The notes under the pieces: model-generated
Seen by the model: only the letters and a program-made list of their open reading frames with translations
Told to the model about the DNA's origin: nothing
Database searches by the model: none
Assembly: GCA_012845835.1 (NCBI GenBank)
Contig: JABAKD010000028.1
Span: 6,486,796-6,550,795, forward strand
Direction of reading: 5' to 3'
Source: Undaria pinnatifida
Taxonomy: Eukaryota > Sar > Phaeophyceae > Laminariales > Alariaceae
Length of the DNA stretch: 64,000 nucleotides
Shown: piece after piece, positions 1-10,836 of the stretch
Layout: every line of letters begins with the position of its first letter
Numbering within the stretch: position 1 is the first letter of the stretch
Program-made: the position numbers and the translations under genes

Positions 1-2639
1 TTTAGAAGCTCCAACCCGTTACCTCCCTACGCATGCATGCCGTTGGCAACGAACAACGGCGTATATGCTTGAGGTGGTCGCCCGCGGGCACCTTCCGATG
101 CCTGGTCGGTCGAAGGATACAACATTCACCGGTCGATCCGTACCCGGGGTGAATAAGTTTTTGCGCCCTACGCAGACTCGTTCTTCACAGCAGGCAGATT
201 CTTACGTCAATGATGGGGCGGAGATTCGCACAAAAGACGGAGCCACGTGACAACGAATCTCCGCGGAAAGGAAGGGGCTGAGCTGTTCCACGTTCCTCTC
301 CTGGGTAGGGAGGGGGGGAATTCCTATTTATTTTCCGATGCGCATTCTATTTCTGGCCGGAACGTGGAAGAAAAAAGCGGTCCCACCCAAAAAAGGACGG
401 GGAGCTTCTACGCGTTCAGTCTCCCTCTTGAGGTGAACGGAATTTTCCTGAGCCCCTAAGAATAGTTACTCCTGTGTTGTGTCGAATTCGACGGGATTTA
501 ACCTTTCCATCACAGCAGACAAAAGTAAAAAAGCGAGAAAGACCACTGGATACAGCCACTCCTAAAGGAATCAGCCCGTCTGGGGCCCGTTGGATGACCA
601 CAACGGCTACTTGCCGTGGGGGGGGGGGGGGAGGGGGGGTTAAGTCTTTTTTCGCCGCCGGGTTTGAGCCACTCGCGCGAGTGAATCTGCACCTCACGGA
701 CAAAAAAAAACACTCTTGGCGGTTGTTGTTGGGCGCAGCAAACGTGACCAACCATTCCGTTGAGGACCCATATCGTAAAAATAAAACAGCACAGACGGGT
801 AATAGATCGCAAAATAAGATAAACCCGGGGGGATCACTCGCGCGACTGACTTCGAGCAACAGCCAAAACTAGATCCCAAGAGGGACCCCCCCGGCAGGGT
901 AGCATAGCATTTGCCTGGTAGAGGCCAAAAAGCGACGACGAGCGCGCGCGATGCGACCAGGCGCCTAGCTAGGAAAAGCTTGAGGCCAATTTGAGTGCAT
1001 TCATGCCTCACGCTCGCCTCACAGCTTCCCGCGCTGCAGTTCGAACACGTCTCCTACACCAGCAGCAGGTCAGATGTACGAAGTATTGCTTCATTAGGCC
1101 GATGAAATATAACCGTCAGTTGTTTTCCGTTGAGTTTTTGCGTCTTAACTCCAAGAAGGGCTAGGCCTGGCTTTCAAACGGAATGATCCTTCAGGTGAGT
1201 TGAGCAGCAACCGTAACTAAAGGCGCGGGGTTTTTGTAGTTTTCGCCTCCATAGCTTAGCGTCGTCATTGAACGCCTTGCAGAGTATTGGGTCTTCTCCG
1301 GGCTCCATCCTCGACCAAAGGAATCTTCGACCGAACGCATGCATTTTCGAAGATAGAAGGCAGATTTTTGTATCAAAGGTATCTTTGATGATGGACCGCG
1401 TCTGACCTGGGAGGCGCGGCGGCTCATGCGGGGCGCCTGTAATTTGTCTGAGCTGTCGCCTGGCTGGACTTCGGCGCAGTTAGAGGAACTAAGCGGGGAT
1501 ACTGAGGAGGCGGGCAAGCACGGGAAGGGGCAATGGCAAGCAAGGAAAAACGTTTGTCGGGGGTTCGATAAATCAGGGAAGGGCCAAGGCTTTCCTGACT
1601 GCCTTTAACGTGTGCAGCGTCTCCACTAGAGTACAAGCCACACGTCCAAAACGATTTTTCGGTAGGGGAATTGGCTTATAGTTGAGCAAAGTGATATCAC
1701 ATTTGGGCCCGAACTGGCTATATGTGCGTTCTGTACGTGCATGCTTCCTCTCTTCGACACTACATTCGAGGCTAAACGTCCGTTGCCTGACTGCTTCCGC
1801 AATCGAACTGCCGGACGAAAAACTAACAGAACGAGATTACGGTCGCAGTATAATATATCAGGAATTGATAGTGACCTCTACGTAAACTGGGGGCGCAAGA
1901 AAACGCGCAGAACAAAATTCTGGAAGCAACGCGCGCAACGAACAATGGGACTGCAATGTACAAACCATGTATACCATCAAACCATGCCAAAGACCGAGCC
2001 AATAAGTATTCTGGCGTACACTATAATTACATTATAATGCCTGTGCCTTTGGTTTTCTTCCTTGTGGGAATGGGTACCCAGAGCGATCGATGATGAAGCT
2101 CATGCTGCACATTGTCGGACACATTCTTCTAGCAGTACTACACAATTTTGTAGAGCCGTGATTCGGCAGGATTTGACGACAAATTACCAATAGGTAGGTA
2201 GGTGCCGTTAGCCAACAAAGTAACTTATAGTCGGCAAGTCGGCTGGCAAAGGCAGTTGATGGCCAGTCGAATTGCCGACTTACGTCAGGCGAGCATAACG
2301 CGCCCAAATTGGCAACTCCCAACCAAGGGGGAGGCGTCCAAAACGGAGGAGACATCCCCCATTACACAATCCTCCCTACAAGTATGTCGACCAAATAAGT
2401 CGGAGAGTCGGCACCTTCGGGAAGCGACTAACTATTAGTCCGACTAATAACTATTCGGTGGCTTAAATCGTGCCGACTCACAGCTCTACAAACTCGAGTA
2501 CGTCAGTTACGTTGTATTTTATCCACTAAACAACTCAGTCACCGCAGGACAGGAGCAGCCGAAAGCAAAGGGGAGCTGGTAGTATCGCGATCAAAGCAGC
2601 AACAGTAACACGAAGGGTAGCATGAACAGCACAACACAC
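1..2639. other. Non-coding leader region, no gene recognised
   Basis: No convincing coding signal on either strand: the open frames here are short and read as low-complexity or arginine-rich shadows. It holds one inverted-repeat element (about 655-865) and a C/G homopolymer (619-640). A stretch at 2190-2475 is enriched in GTCGG and GCCGAC words. If the minus-strand coiled-coil gene has an exon after the 2640 donor, it would lie here or beyond the left edge; none was recognised. Confidence 0.5.
655..865. repeat. Inverted-repeat element family C, copy 1
   Basis: About 200-bp unit bounded by palindromic CACTCGCGCGAGTG-type ends, with the family's internal marks: a tract meaning 'charged with cctcacgg', the GCGCAGC(G)-AA/TA box, and 'aaccattccgttgaggac'. 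Other copies lie near 4.6, 9.6, 10.6, 11.5, 13.8, 14.6, 17.4-17.9, 19.0, 24.6, 28.5, 50.2 and 51.1 kb. It is non-coding and MITE-like. Confidence 0.65.
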
Positions 2640-3218
2640 CTTAGAAACACTAACGTTCCCCTCGTTCGGTGTCGGCGACACGCCGGGCCTCAGCACCCTC
2701 CCCCTCAGTACGGACGGCGAAGGCTCCCCGTCAGCTTCCCTCGTTCTCTCAAACAAAATCGGTCCGTTGAGAGCCTTCTTCGGGGCCGTTCGGGGCGCCG
2801 TTCCGGGCGCCGTTCCGGAAAAATCGGACACCGGTGAAAACATATTTCCGTCCATCATCGCGAGCTGCGTATGGCTGGAAGATTTTCGCGGCATCCCGAC
2901 GTTTTCCCCCACGCCATTACTGCCCACGTTGCCAATGCTTCCTACGATACTGCTGCCTTCCATGCTGCTTGTCCCCCCCCCTCCTCCTCCTCCGCTGTTT
3001 CCAGTTATGCTACCTGCGCCGACGGTCATTGTTGCCTCAAGGAAGCGATCTCTTTGACCACGCGATCCCCCGGCGCTCGCGGCCCACGCCGTTCGGTCGT
3101 TGTTGGGTAGCTGTGGCGGCATGAACCCCCCCAGAGGGCGATTGCAGGAAAGACACCTTGAGCCAATGAGGACATCGGTGTCGCGCTGCGCGAGGGCTAT
3201 AACGGCTGTGGCACGGGC
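2640..3218 (-). CDS. Coiled-coil multi-exon gene, exon J (C-terminal CLSCNRP exon)
   Basis: Exon of 193 codons, most 3' of the recognised exons. The upstream side has a pyrimidine-rich tract ending AAACAG just right of 3218. The downstream side is AAG|GTGTGT, and both ends are phase 0. Residues 10-30 read ...RDTDVLIG then SRCLSCNRPL, followed by GGFMPPQLPNND, a Gly run, and a Pro/Arg/Ser-rich tail with VLRGRVLRPG. A Cys-x2-Cys CLSCxRP motif directly after a long coiled coil is what I associate with DUF4795 (C16orf96/QRICH2-like) proteins, some of which are axonemal; this assignment is inference. Because the 3' end is a splice-donor match, a further exon probably exists left of 2640. If the donor is not used, the frame runs to a stop at about 2535. 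Confidence 0.6.
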
Positions 3219-3357
3219 CTGTTTCAAGGATACGGAGCGGAATCAGAGGCGAGAGGCGGGGGGGGGGGAAGAGACAGGGGTTGAAAGAGGGTTCGGGTGC
3301 TACGGTGTCGAGGGCAGCACGTGTTGGCCTGAACGATTGTTTCTTGTTGACAACAGA

Positions 3358-3535
3358 AGACGCGTGCTACGATGTAAGGCAGCAGCAACGTTTTGTCCGA
3401 AACGGATTTTTCTAAATGGCGGGGGGGCTCCTTAATATTTACCCCCCCCCCCCAAAAAAAAAGCAAAATAAATGTCGCGTATTGTGTCATTCCTATTTTG
3501 CCTTATTTCTTGCTGTATAACTAGGCAATGGACGC
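3358..3535. repeat. Inverted-repeat element family B, truncated copy
   Basis: Starts with the family-B terminus (GACGCGTGCTACGAT) and continues with the 'ccgaaacg...aaatggcggggggctcc' body. It lacks the other terminus and is followed directly by the next, complete copy. Confidence 0.55.
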
Positions 3536-3543
3536 ATGCTGCG

Positions 3544-3810
3544 GACGCGTGCTACGATAGAGAGAGGTACACCTTTTTTTGGTTACTTTTTTTCTGAATG
3601 ACGGGGTTTCCCTTAACCCCAAATCGTCTGAAACAGGTTGTTGTTTTGCGTGGTTCTCGTTGTATACCTAGGCCATGGGAATTTTTGTTTCCGGCAGCAG
3701 TTTTACTGTTGTCCAAATCGTTTTTTTGGGAGATGTCTTAAGCTCCCAAATCGAGGAGTCGTATTAATGAAAAAAGTGGTGCACCTCTATCGTCTATCGT
3801 AGCACGCGTC
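3544..3810. repeat. Inverted-repeat element family B, complete copy
   Basis: Terminal inverted repeats ACGCGTGCTACGATAGAG at the left and its reverse complement at the right; the right end carries an extra CGTCTAT-type 8-bp duplication. The internal landmark 'acctaggccatggga' is shared by all copies of this family. No coding capacity. Confidence 0.8.
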
Positions 3811-3858
3811 TACGGTAGGTAGGGGGGATATTATTAGCCCCACTTTCCCTGCCTTGCG

Positions 3859-4108
3859 GACACATGCCACGGTAAAGGTGCACAACCGTTTGTTTTTGTT
3901 CTGATGCTCATAACCTATTGAGGAGCTCTTCGCCTCGCTCTAAGACTGGATTCTCTTTTAGCAATAATACAAAAGTGCAAAAACCGATGAACAACATCGT
4001 AGACTAGACACACACACAAAAGAAAACAAGAATGGGACGTAAATTCCGTCATTCAGAACAAAAAAAGTTTCAGCAAAAAAATGGTATACCTATATCGTAG
4101 CACGCGTC
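3859..4108. repeat. Inverted-repeat element family B copy
   Basis: Diverged left terminus (GACACATGCCACGGTAAAGG) and good right terminus (ACCTATATCGTAGCACGCGTC-like). Body decayed. Confidence 0.6.
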
Positions 4109-4172
4109 CACGGGCATGCTCATTTGGGTACATAACGCTTTTGTTATTGACCACATACCAGTTTTAGGGTGA

Positions 4173-4466
4173 GACGCATGCTACGGTATCATAGAGGTGG
4201 GCCCATTTTTTTCTGCAGCAAGGCTCATCATAAGCACTTGAGGAATTCTATATACCCAACCCCAAAAAGCTTACTTCGAGAAAAAAAAAGAAAAGCGGAA
4301 CCCTATGAACCATCTCTCGTCTTTAGCTCTAAAACGAAAAAAGAAGCTATAACAAAAAATTCCAAACAAAATCCAGCGATTATCGGGTTAAGGAGTCCAG
4401 AAATCCAGAAAATGTATTTACGCGGAAAGGTGCTACATAGATGGTACCTATATCGTAGCGCGCGTC
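4173..4466. repeat. Inverted-repeat element family B copy
   Basis: Left terminus GACGCATGCTACGGTATCAT and right terminus TATCGTAGCGCGCGTC, with the family body between. It is the third copy in a row within 1.2 kb. Confidence 0.65.
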
Positions 4467-4549
4467 GGGAGAGGTACAATATAACTCCTCAATTTTGAAC
4501 AAGGCCAAGGACAAGGGGGATGCTAATACCCTCGTTTCACAATCGGGTG

Positions 4550-4715
4550 TTCACCAGTCGCACGAGTGACTCTGTATCCCGCTGACGATTGGTTTGGCGT
4601 AGCGTAGCTAACCATTCCTTTGAGGATTTACGTCGCGAAAAAAAAGCAAACCGCACGAAATCCTATGACAGCAAGGGACAGGGGGGCCACTCGCGCAAGC
4701 GACCCCCGAGCCGCA
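4550..4715. repeat. Inverted-repeat element family C copy
   Basis: Begins with a CAGTCGCACGAGTGACTC terminus and ends with CACTCGCGCAAGCGACCCC. Contains the 'ggcgtagcgtagctaaccattcc' family block. Confidence 0.65.
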
Positions 4716-5341
4716 GCAATAAAGGGCCCGTAAAGGGATCTCCCCAGCGTAGCATTGGTCTTGAGGAGCGCTAGCAGGAAAATGGTGCACCTCTACCACC
4801 GTGGCAGGCGTTAGAGCGTTGGGGCAACAGCTGAGCACCTCAAGTGGCTAGGAGCCTCGGGGGAAAATAAAGGTGTAGCCGTATCGTACGTAGCATACGT
4901 CTGAAGAGGGTGCTGGTTCCGGCGTGGACCAGCCCGACCGTTGTTTGTTGTGGCTCACACATCCGCCCTCGTGTTGGTGGTTTGGGACTGAGTGCTAATC
5001 GTACGTCGGAGTGTCGTTGGTGGCGCTCGCTGCCTGTTTGTGCTTGTCTCTCGCGATCGAGGAGTCTCTGCACGCAAGGTTGCACGGTCTTTGCGGTGCT
5101 TGCAAATATATGCGCATTACAGAATCACACCAACCAGCGCTCAAGATTAAGTTACCGGTTACATGTCTCCTTAGGACTATTGACTGCTCCGTCGGAAAAC
5201 TGTCGGCAGCAGCCATCTTCTCAGCGCGGTCACCACTTGCACCCCCGACCCCGCCCACCCGCCCATTTTCTTGTATCCCGATCCCTGATCAACACAAACC
5301 CTAAATCTTTCTCCTACATCCACATCATCTACCCTATTGAA

Positions 5342-5718
5342 GACGCGTGCTACGATGGAGGTAGCAGATTTCGCCTGAAACGTTTCCTGAATGACGGGGG
5401 CTCCCTGACCCAAAATCGTCGGACAATATATAAATAATAGGTTATTTTTCGTTTGCATGATTATCGTCGTGTACCTAGGCCATTGGGGTCTTTCATCTAC
5501 AGTAGCAGCACGGTAGCAGCCCTATTTCTCTCTAAAAATCAGTTTGTGGGAGAGGTCTCAACACCCTTTTTAAGAGCCCCCCGAACCCCTCCCTGTACTA
5601 GCTTCAAGTAATTTTTGTCCAAAAAGGGTTTCCAGCTGTAAAGACGGTTAGGTCCTACAGCGAAAAACCTCAGAAAAAAAGTGCTGTCAATAGCAGCACC
5701 TCTATCGCAGCACGCGTC
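5342..5718. repeat. Inverted-repeat element family B, complete copy
   Basis: Termini GACGCGTGCTACGATGGAGG and CCTCTATCGCAGCACGCGTC are reverse complements with one or two mismatches. The internal 'tacctaggccattgggg' and 'ctccctgacccaaaatcgtc' blocks are shared with other copies. Confidence 0.75.
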
Positions 5719-6013
5719 TGAACCTGAGTAATCTGAAAAACAAACACAGTATATTCGTAACCAGGTACAGGCGTTTTCAAGGCCTCTCGGACTTTCGCTT
5801 CGAGGGCGCTTCACATCAAGAACCCGAGCCGGAGAGAAGGGCAATCACGTGGCGCGACCACACCTCGGTTTGGGCCTCCCTTCGTGACTTCCGCTCATCA
5901 TGACGGGCCTCACGTTCCAGCAAACGTGGACCCGGTGGTTTCTAGCCTTAACGGTGTTTGCTGTAGTCCATGTGACTTACGTTCGATTTAGGAATGCCCG
6001 GGGTCCCACGCAC

Positions 6014-6241
6014 CTGTTCCAACTCAACCTGTAGCCTCTTCATGGCGGTCGTGCTGTTGTGGTCCCTCCCGAGGGTCCTCGCCAGCCTCTGCAGACGGCT
6101 TTGCTCGTCGACCGACCCCTGGATCTTAGCCGTCATCTCCTGCAGCGCTTCCTCGATCTCCAACGCCCCCGCCTTCGTCTTTAGTTCGTCGCTCACGCGC
6201 GAAAATAGGCCCTGCATGTTTTGCACTGTGTATCCCAGCGC
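6014..6241 (-). CDS. Coiled-coil multi-exon gene, exon I
   Basis: Exon of 76 codons, phase 0 at both ends. Acceptor ...GTATGTCAG abuts 6241 and donor CAG|GTGCGT follows 6014. The peptide runs from ALGYTVQNMQGLFSRV to KRLQVELEQ and is rich in Glu, Lys, Arg, Leu and Gln with heptad-like hydrophobic spacing, so it is most simply a coiled-coil segment. The codon use is GC-rich and no stop occurs. It lies between exons H and J of the same strand, separated by about 2.8-2.9 kb introns on each side. I do not recognise a catalytic motif. Confidence 0.65.
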
Positions 6242-6430
6242 CTGACATACGTTGTGCGGTTTGGTGTGGTGTTAGGAGGGAGTATGTAGTGTGTTCGGGT
6301 GATAATTTGTCTGAACATAGGGAGCGAGGGGCGGGGCGGGGGGTAGATGGGAACCTCATAAGAGTCGGATCAAAGTTTACGTCCAAGTGCATGGTTCATG
6401 CATTGGAGAAGGGGGGGGGCGCGTTCGTTG

Positions 6431-6480
6431 CCTATCCCAGCGCCTGCTGCATTGTGACTCACGTTTTTGGTGTGGTGTTG
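6431..6480. repeat. Duplicate of the exon I acceptor region
   Basis: The block TATCCCAGCGCCTG followed by TTGGTGTGGTGTT at 6231-6275 (the exon I start plus its upstream intron) recurs at 6433-6479. In the copy the reading frame meets a stop at once, so it is a small intronic duplication of the 3' splice-site region. Confidence 0.6.
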
Positions 6481-8137
6481 GGCTGAACTTTCTGTAGTCT
6501 TTCGGAGGGTAGGTGGGGAGAAGGAGAGAAGCGCGTGTGGTGGACGGATACAAGCTTTCGTCAAAGCATACGGTCTATATGCTTTGGACGGAGGCCACGC
6601 ATGTTGCGTGTCTCGGCTTTGAATTGCCAGCCAGCTTTCCCCCGCCCCCGATACCATTTCTGTATTAGGAGCTGCGGGAAAATCAGCCGCTGCGCCATCT
6701 ATCCGTTGGCCACGGTCGTGATGGAAAAGTGAGGACGATGCGCGTGCGCGAGACCGCAAATCACATTGCGAAGCGTTCGTGCCTCATGTATCAAGCATCA
6801 GGTGCTGCTGAGAGGGTAGAAAGAGAAGAGACTATGTAGAACGTTGTATATTCATATCAAACAGACAAGCACCAGCTGGGCTACGCGGTGGAACTTGCAG
6901 GAAGCGTGTAACACTACAACCCCGCCCACCCCCTTGTGGTGCAATGGACCGGACGTGAGTGACGGAAGAGGACAGGCGCTTATTCCGAAGATAGTTATCC
7001 AGACGTTGAAACAAGCAAGACACGAAAAAAAAGGAGTACCTTATGTCCATAATTTCACGCGAAGGAATACGTAACCAGGTTAATGTATAGGTGCCGGGCG
7101 TTTCACAGGAATCCGTCTTTTTTTCAATACGTTCGTTAAATTAAAATGTCCACATCCGAAAGAGACGATATCATCTGGCAAACTAGCGATTCGGTTTTGG
7201 TGGCCGAATATTCTCGAAAAGAGAAGAAAACACCGCTCATACTCCCGCCCACGCCCACACCGTGACGTGGTGGTGGGAGGATAGGGCATTGCTCTCACGC
7301 TCACACCCCGACGCACGGTATGACATAGAGTACTGCTCTACGAACATGTAGACGTCCACTCCACAGCGCAGGAGCACGGTTTTTGTTTTTGAGGTTCCTT
7401 TCTCGCTTGAGGAGGTCTGTACCTTAACCCGAAACCGTGTTTTTTTCGCAGAATTGAAAATGAAAACTGATGACCAAAAAAACCCACATGCATGCTCAGC
7501 CTAGGAATAACGAACCCTTCGTATCTGGCAAAGCAAGAATAATAATGAGGCATCCCTACGAGTTTGGCTCGAGGAGCCCCACCGCCGCTCAAACGCTCAG
7601 AAGGCTCTTTAGCCTAAAAGCGGTATACCTTCATCGTAGCACGAGCGGGTAGCATGATTTGGCCAAAAACAACGCCGTTGGGGATACCGTTACATTTTAG
7701 AAAGTTATTCCAAGCACGTCAGATGTGAGCTGGCTTGGTCAAGTCAATTGGTCGACTGGTGTGCAAGCTGCACTCGGCCGCGTGTTTTTTTCATTCCAGG
7801 TTTATATTGCCCCTCTTTGAAGACATATTACTGAATATAACATGTTGTTCGAAGCACATCAGTTGTAAGGTCGATAAGTTTTATTGGTCGATGCTCATCT
7901 TTGTAAGCCATATGATACTCCGGCTGCACGTGTTTGACGGAGATGTGTCGTTACTATCCCCCTTTGAGGGTACAGGTCAACGACTCCCCTGGCTGCTGCC
8001 AGGGACGAAAGGACAATATTACCCCATTGGCGATTTCGGTCTACACAAGCATTCTGCGCCCCTTTTACTGCATAAAGTGTTTAGCGTTTCGCGGCAAAAC
8101 TTGTTTCATGTAGGCCGTGCCATCGTTCATGGAGTTA

Positions 8138-8232
8138 GTTGCGCCTTAGAGTCATCCCACAGTCGAGGCAGCTTGATTAGAGGAAGTTGCGCTCCAGAGT
8201 CATCCCACAGTCGAGGCTGCTTCATTAGGGGA
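8138..8232. repeat. Two-copy tandem repeat, unit about 48 bp
   Basis: GAGTCATCCCACAGTCGAGG with flanks occurs twice head to tail with few differences. It lies in an open plus-strand frame (7735-8274), which looks incidental. Confidence 0.75.
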
Positions 8233-8499
8233 AAACGTTTCTCCTCAAGTGGAAACATCGGAAGAGCACGATAGCTTTACGAGTACAATTGTTGTCTCTA
8301 GGACTCTTGCGCGTAGACATGTCGGTCGGGTCTTGCGCGAATACATGTGTTCGAATTCATGCTTTCGGGGGAGGTATCGAGCTCCCGACGTGTTAGGAGC
8401 CCAGAAGCTTCCACTTCACCCCTACCTAGAGTCTTCCATTGATTGGCCCACAACACGGCAAAGGTTCCGAGCCATCCCACGGTATGAATAGGGTGCAGT

Positions 8500-8720
8500 A
8501 GAAAGAAAACCTGAGCTCCTCACATGAGGAGCTCAGCATCTCATCACCATCACCCGAAAATGACTTCGAAGGAATTCGTTCGCACAACCCGACCTAGCGT
8601 TTGTGCCTTCGTAGTAGTCCTGAAAACAATATGTACGCGTGAAATTACTTGACCATTGACTAGCCGCTAGTTCTTCACTTGAGGAGCCCAATCGGTCAAA
8701 GGGTATACCTTCTTTTGGTG
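8500..8720. repeat. Interspersed repeat family D, copy 1
   Basis: Begins with the palindrome GAGCTCCTCACATGAGGAGC, then 'cagcatctcatcaccatcacccgaaaatgacttcgaagg' and 'ttcgttcgcacaacccgacc'. Matching copies are at about 25366-25620 (close) and 16830-17030 (diverged). Non-coding. Confidence 0.65.
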
Positions 8721-9159
8721 AAAAACGTGCAATCCCCTACCGTGACATGACTCTTTCTCGCTTTGTTTTCCGAGGCTCATAACCACTCCGAGGAGCTCTA
8801 CAGCACGACTAGCCCCAAAACGGGCTTTAAGCATAATACAAAAACACAAACCGAGATGAACAACGTGTCATGGTTCAAGACACACAAAAAAATAGCGTTT
8901 CGCAAAAACAAGAATGGCGTTATTCCGGCGATTGGTTCAGGTTAAGAAGCCCCGTCTTTCAGAGAGCTATTTATTTTTGATAAAAAAAAAACGATCTACC
9001 TCTCTATCGTGCCACGCGCCGCTTCTCAAAGTCAGTGCTAGGTTAAGGTACAGGGCTTTCAAAGCGAGGAACCTAAAACAAAAAAGGGGTATACAATAAA
9101 GTGCCGCTGATGTGACGTAGGTCTCCCCTGCCCCGCCGAACTCGTATTCGCCAACTGAC

Positions 9160-9375
9160 CTCGATGGCCGCCGCGCGCTCTCTGTCCGCATCCACTTCGC
9201 CGAGCACCAAGTGCATCGTGCGTTGGAAACCAGCCAGAGTGCTTTCCATCCCCCCAAGCTTTGCCCTCACGCCGTCTATAGGTGCGCTCAGCTGTCGCAG
9301 CACGGATTCCTTTTCCGTATCCGTCCTTTGCGCGACGTACAGGGTCAGGTCTTCCAGGGTGACGGACAGCCTTAT
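9160..9375 (-). CDS. Coiled-coil multi-exon gene, exon H
   Basis: Exon of 72 codons, phase 0 to phase 0. The acceptor is a C-rich tract ending CCCTCAG just right of 9375; the donor is GAG|GTCAGT left of 9160. The peptide starts IRLSVTLEDLTLYVAQRTD and ends LGEVDADRERAAAIE, with regular Leu/Val spacing and a high charge, as expected for a helical coiled-coil stretch. It fits between exon G (150 codons) and exon I. No family is recognised from this exon alone. Confidence 0.65.
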
Positions 9376-9504
9376 CTGAGGGAGGAGCGTTTCGCGACAT
9401 TGTCAGTGTTGGCAACGAATTCTTGTTGAGCCATTTTCGAACTGCACTCGCGACCGTGACTGCTGCAAGGGGGACACCCCCTTTTTTACCGCTTGCTGCG
9501 TTCG

Positions 9505-9708
9505 GGCCACTCACTCCCCCGCGAGTGGCTCTGTGCCTCAACGAATGAAAGGTTTCTTGAGGGCGATTTTGTTTTTGTCGCGGCGTAGCTATATCCATTC
9601 CATGGCGTTTTCACGTCGCAAACAAACTAAACACAGCACCATGAAAGAAAAGCTAAAGGCCGCAAACAAGGAAAAAGGCGGCCACCTCGAGCGAGTGGCC
9701 CCGACCCG
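9505..9708. repeat. Inverted-repeat element family C copy
   Basis: Bounded by GGGCCACTCACTC...GCGAGTGG and a CTCGAGCGAGTGGCCCC terminus; internal 'cggcgtagctatatccattcc' block. Confidence 0.6.
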
Positions 9709-9844
9709 CTGGAAAACGAGCCCCCAAAAAATGACCCCTCTACCGTATCCACGGGTCATCAGTCAAAAGCCTAAGGCAAGCAACAAATGAATACGCCCCC
9801 CCCCCCCCGCCCCCCCCCTCCCCTCCCTCCTCCCCGTCCTCTCT

Positions 9845-9990
9845 ATATGGAAGAAGCGTAATGAGCGCCCAAATGTTGGAGTTGTCTCTATTAGGAGTAG
9901 GAACGGTGCTCCGTCTCGAAATGGATGCGTGGTCCAATGGTTAAATGGCTAAGGCAAGCAACAAATGAGTACGCCCCCCCCCCCCCCCCC
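9845..9990 (+). mobile_element. 5'-truncated LINE 3' end
   Basis: Reads in one frame as KRNERPNVGVVSIRSRNG-APSRNG..., ending in a stop. It is nearly the same as the end of the decayed LINE at 57.59-57.74 kb. The 3' tail (aaggcaagcaacaaatgagtac followed by a C run) marks the element's 3' terminus. It is a severely 5'-truncated insertion in an intron of the minus-strand gene. Confidence 0.65.
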
Positions 9991-10042
9991 CCCCCGCCCT
10001 TAACATGCCCCCCCCCCCTCCCGACACACACAGTAGCCACGT

Positions 10043-10117
10043 ATGCTCCGTCTCGAAAGGGATGCGAGGTCCAATGACCAAATGACTAAGGCAAGCAACA
10101 AATGAGTACGCCCCCTC
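10043..10117 (+). mobile_element. Second partial LINE 3' end
   Basis: The GCTCCGTCTCGAAAGGGATG to 'gcaagcaacaaatgagtacg' portion of the LINE tail again, each time followed by a long C run. A third short scrap of the same tail sits at about 9772-9797. The three tails form a short tandem array. Confidence 0.6.
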
Positions 10118-10836
10118 CCCCCCCCCCCCTACCGCTACCGTATCCACGGTCCCTCGTGTTTGAGGACACAGCGCTTGGAAACATTGAATCAAGACACTAT
10201 TTATTAGTTCACAGGCATGATAACAAAGGTTCAATATGTTGCTCTAAGTGGCAGCGTATCCATCAACGTGTACGCATTTATTATGTGTACCTCTGGTGCA
10301 GTACCCCAACAAACACGAAACACCCAACCTAGGGGCTCTGTGCACAGGCAACCATTCCGAACATTCAGACCGTGCTCTATTTTGATTTCCCCCCCAATCT
10401 TCCGTGTGCACGTATATGATGAATGAACAGCCCTAAATAACGGTTCGACGAGACAACGATAGCGCCTGTCAGGACCAATGCTAGGATAGCGGGGTTACGT
10501 TGTTTTTTGGGAGTGGCCCGCAAGTCACTCGCGCGAGTGACCCCCTGTTCCTTTGCGGTCTTGAGTTTTTTTTTTTCAATTTCGCCGCCTAAATCCGCAA
10601 CACAATAGTTAGCCACGCTGCGCCAATCACATGGTGTGAAGCCGTTTCGTCAGTGGAAACCCGGTAGTAAAAGTTGGGGGTATGTTACTACAATACCGTG
10701 GCCTTGGTCTGAGACGTCCTAAGTCAATGCCATCGCCAACGCGCCTCACGACAAAACCCTCCCTGCGCAACCCTGGCAACTGCCAGTCGTCCTCCCCCCC
10801 CCCCCGGTTTTCCGTCACGCGCGTGCCGTGCCTTAC

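Noticed and set aside
474..872. Overlapping 100-147 codon frames on both strands near 0.5-0.9 kb
   Set aside because: They run through a G homopolymer and a family C element, so they are translations of a repeat.
6370..6759. Additional exon upstream of exon I
   Set aside because: A GTGAGT donor is present, but the peptide is not helical like its neighbours and phase does not fit. The region includes the duplicated acceptor.
7735..8274. 179-codon plus-strand frame
   Set aside because: It spans a tandem duplication. Its composition (Cys/His/Phe-rich) and the lack of splice or domain signals argue against a gene.
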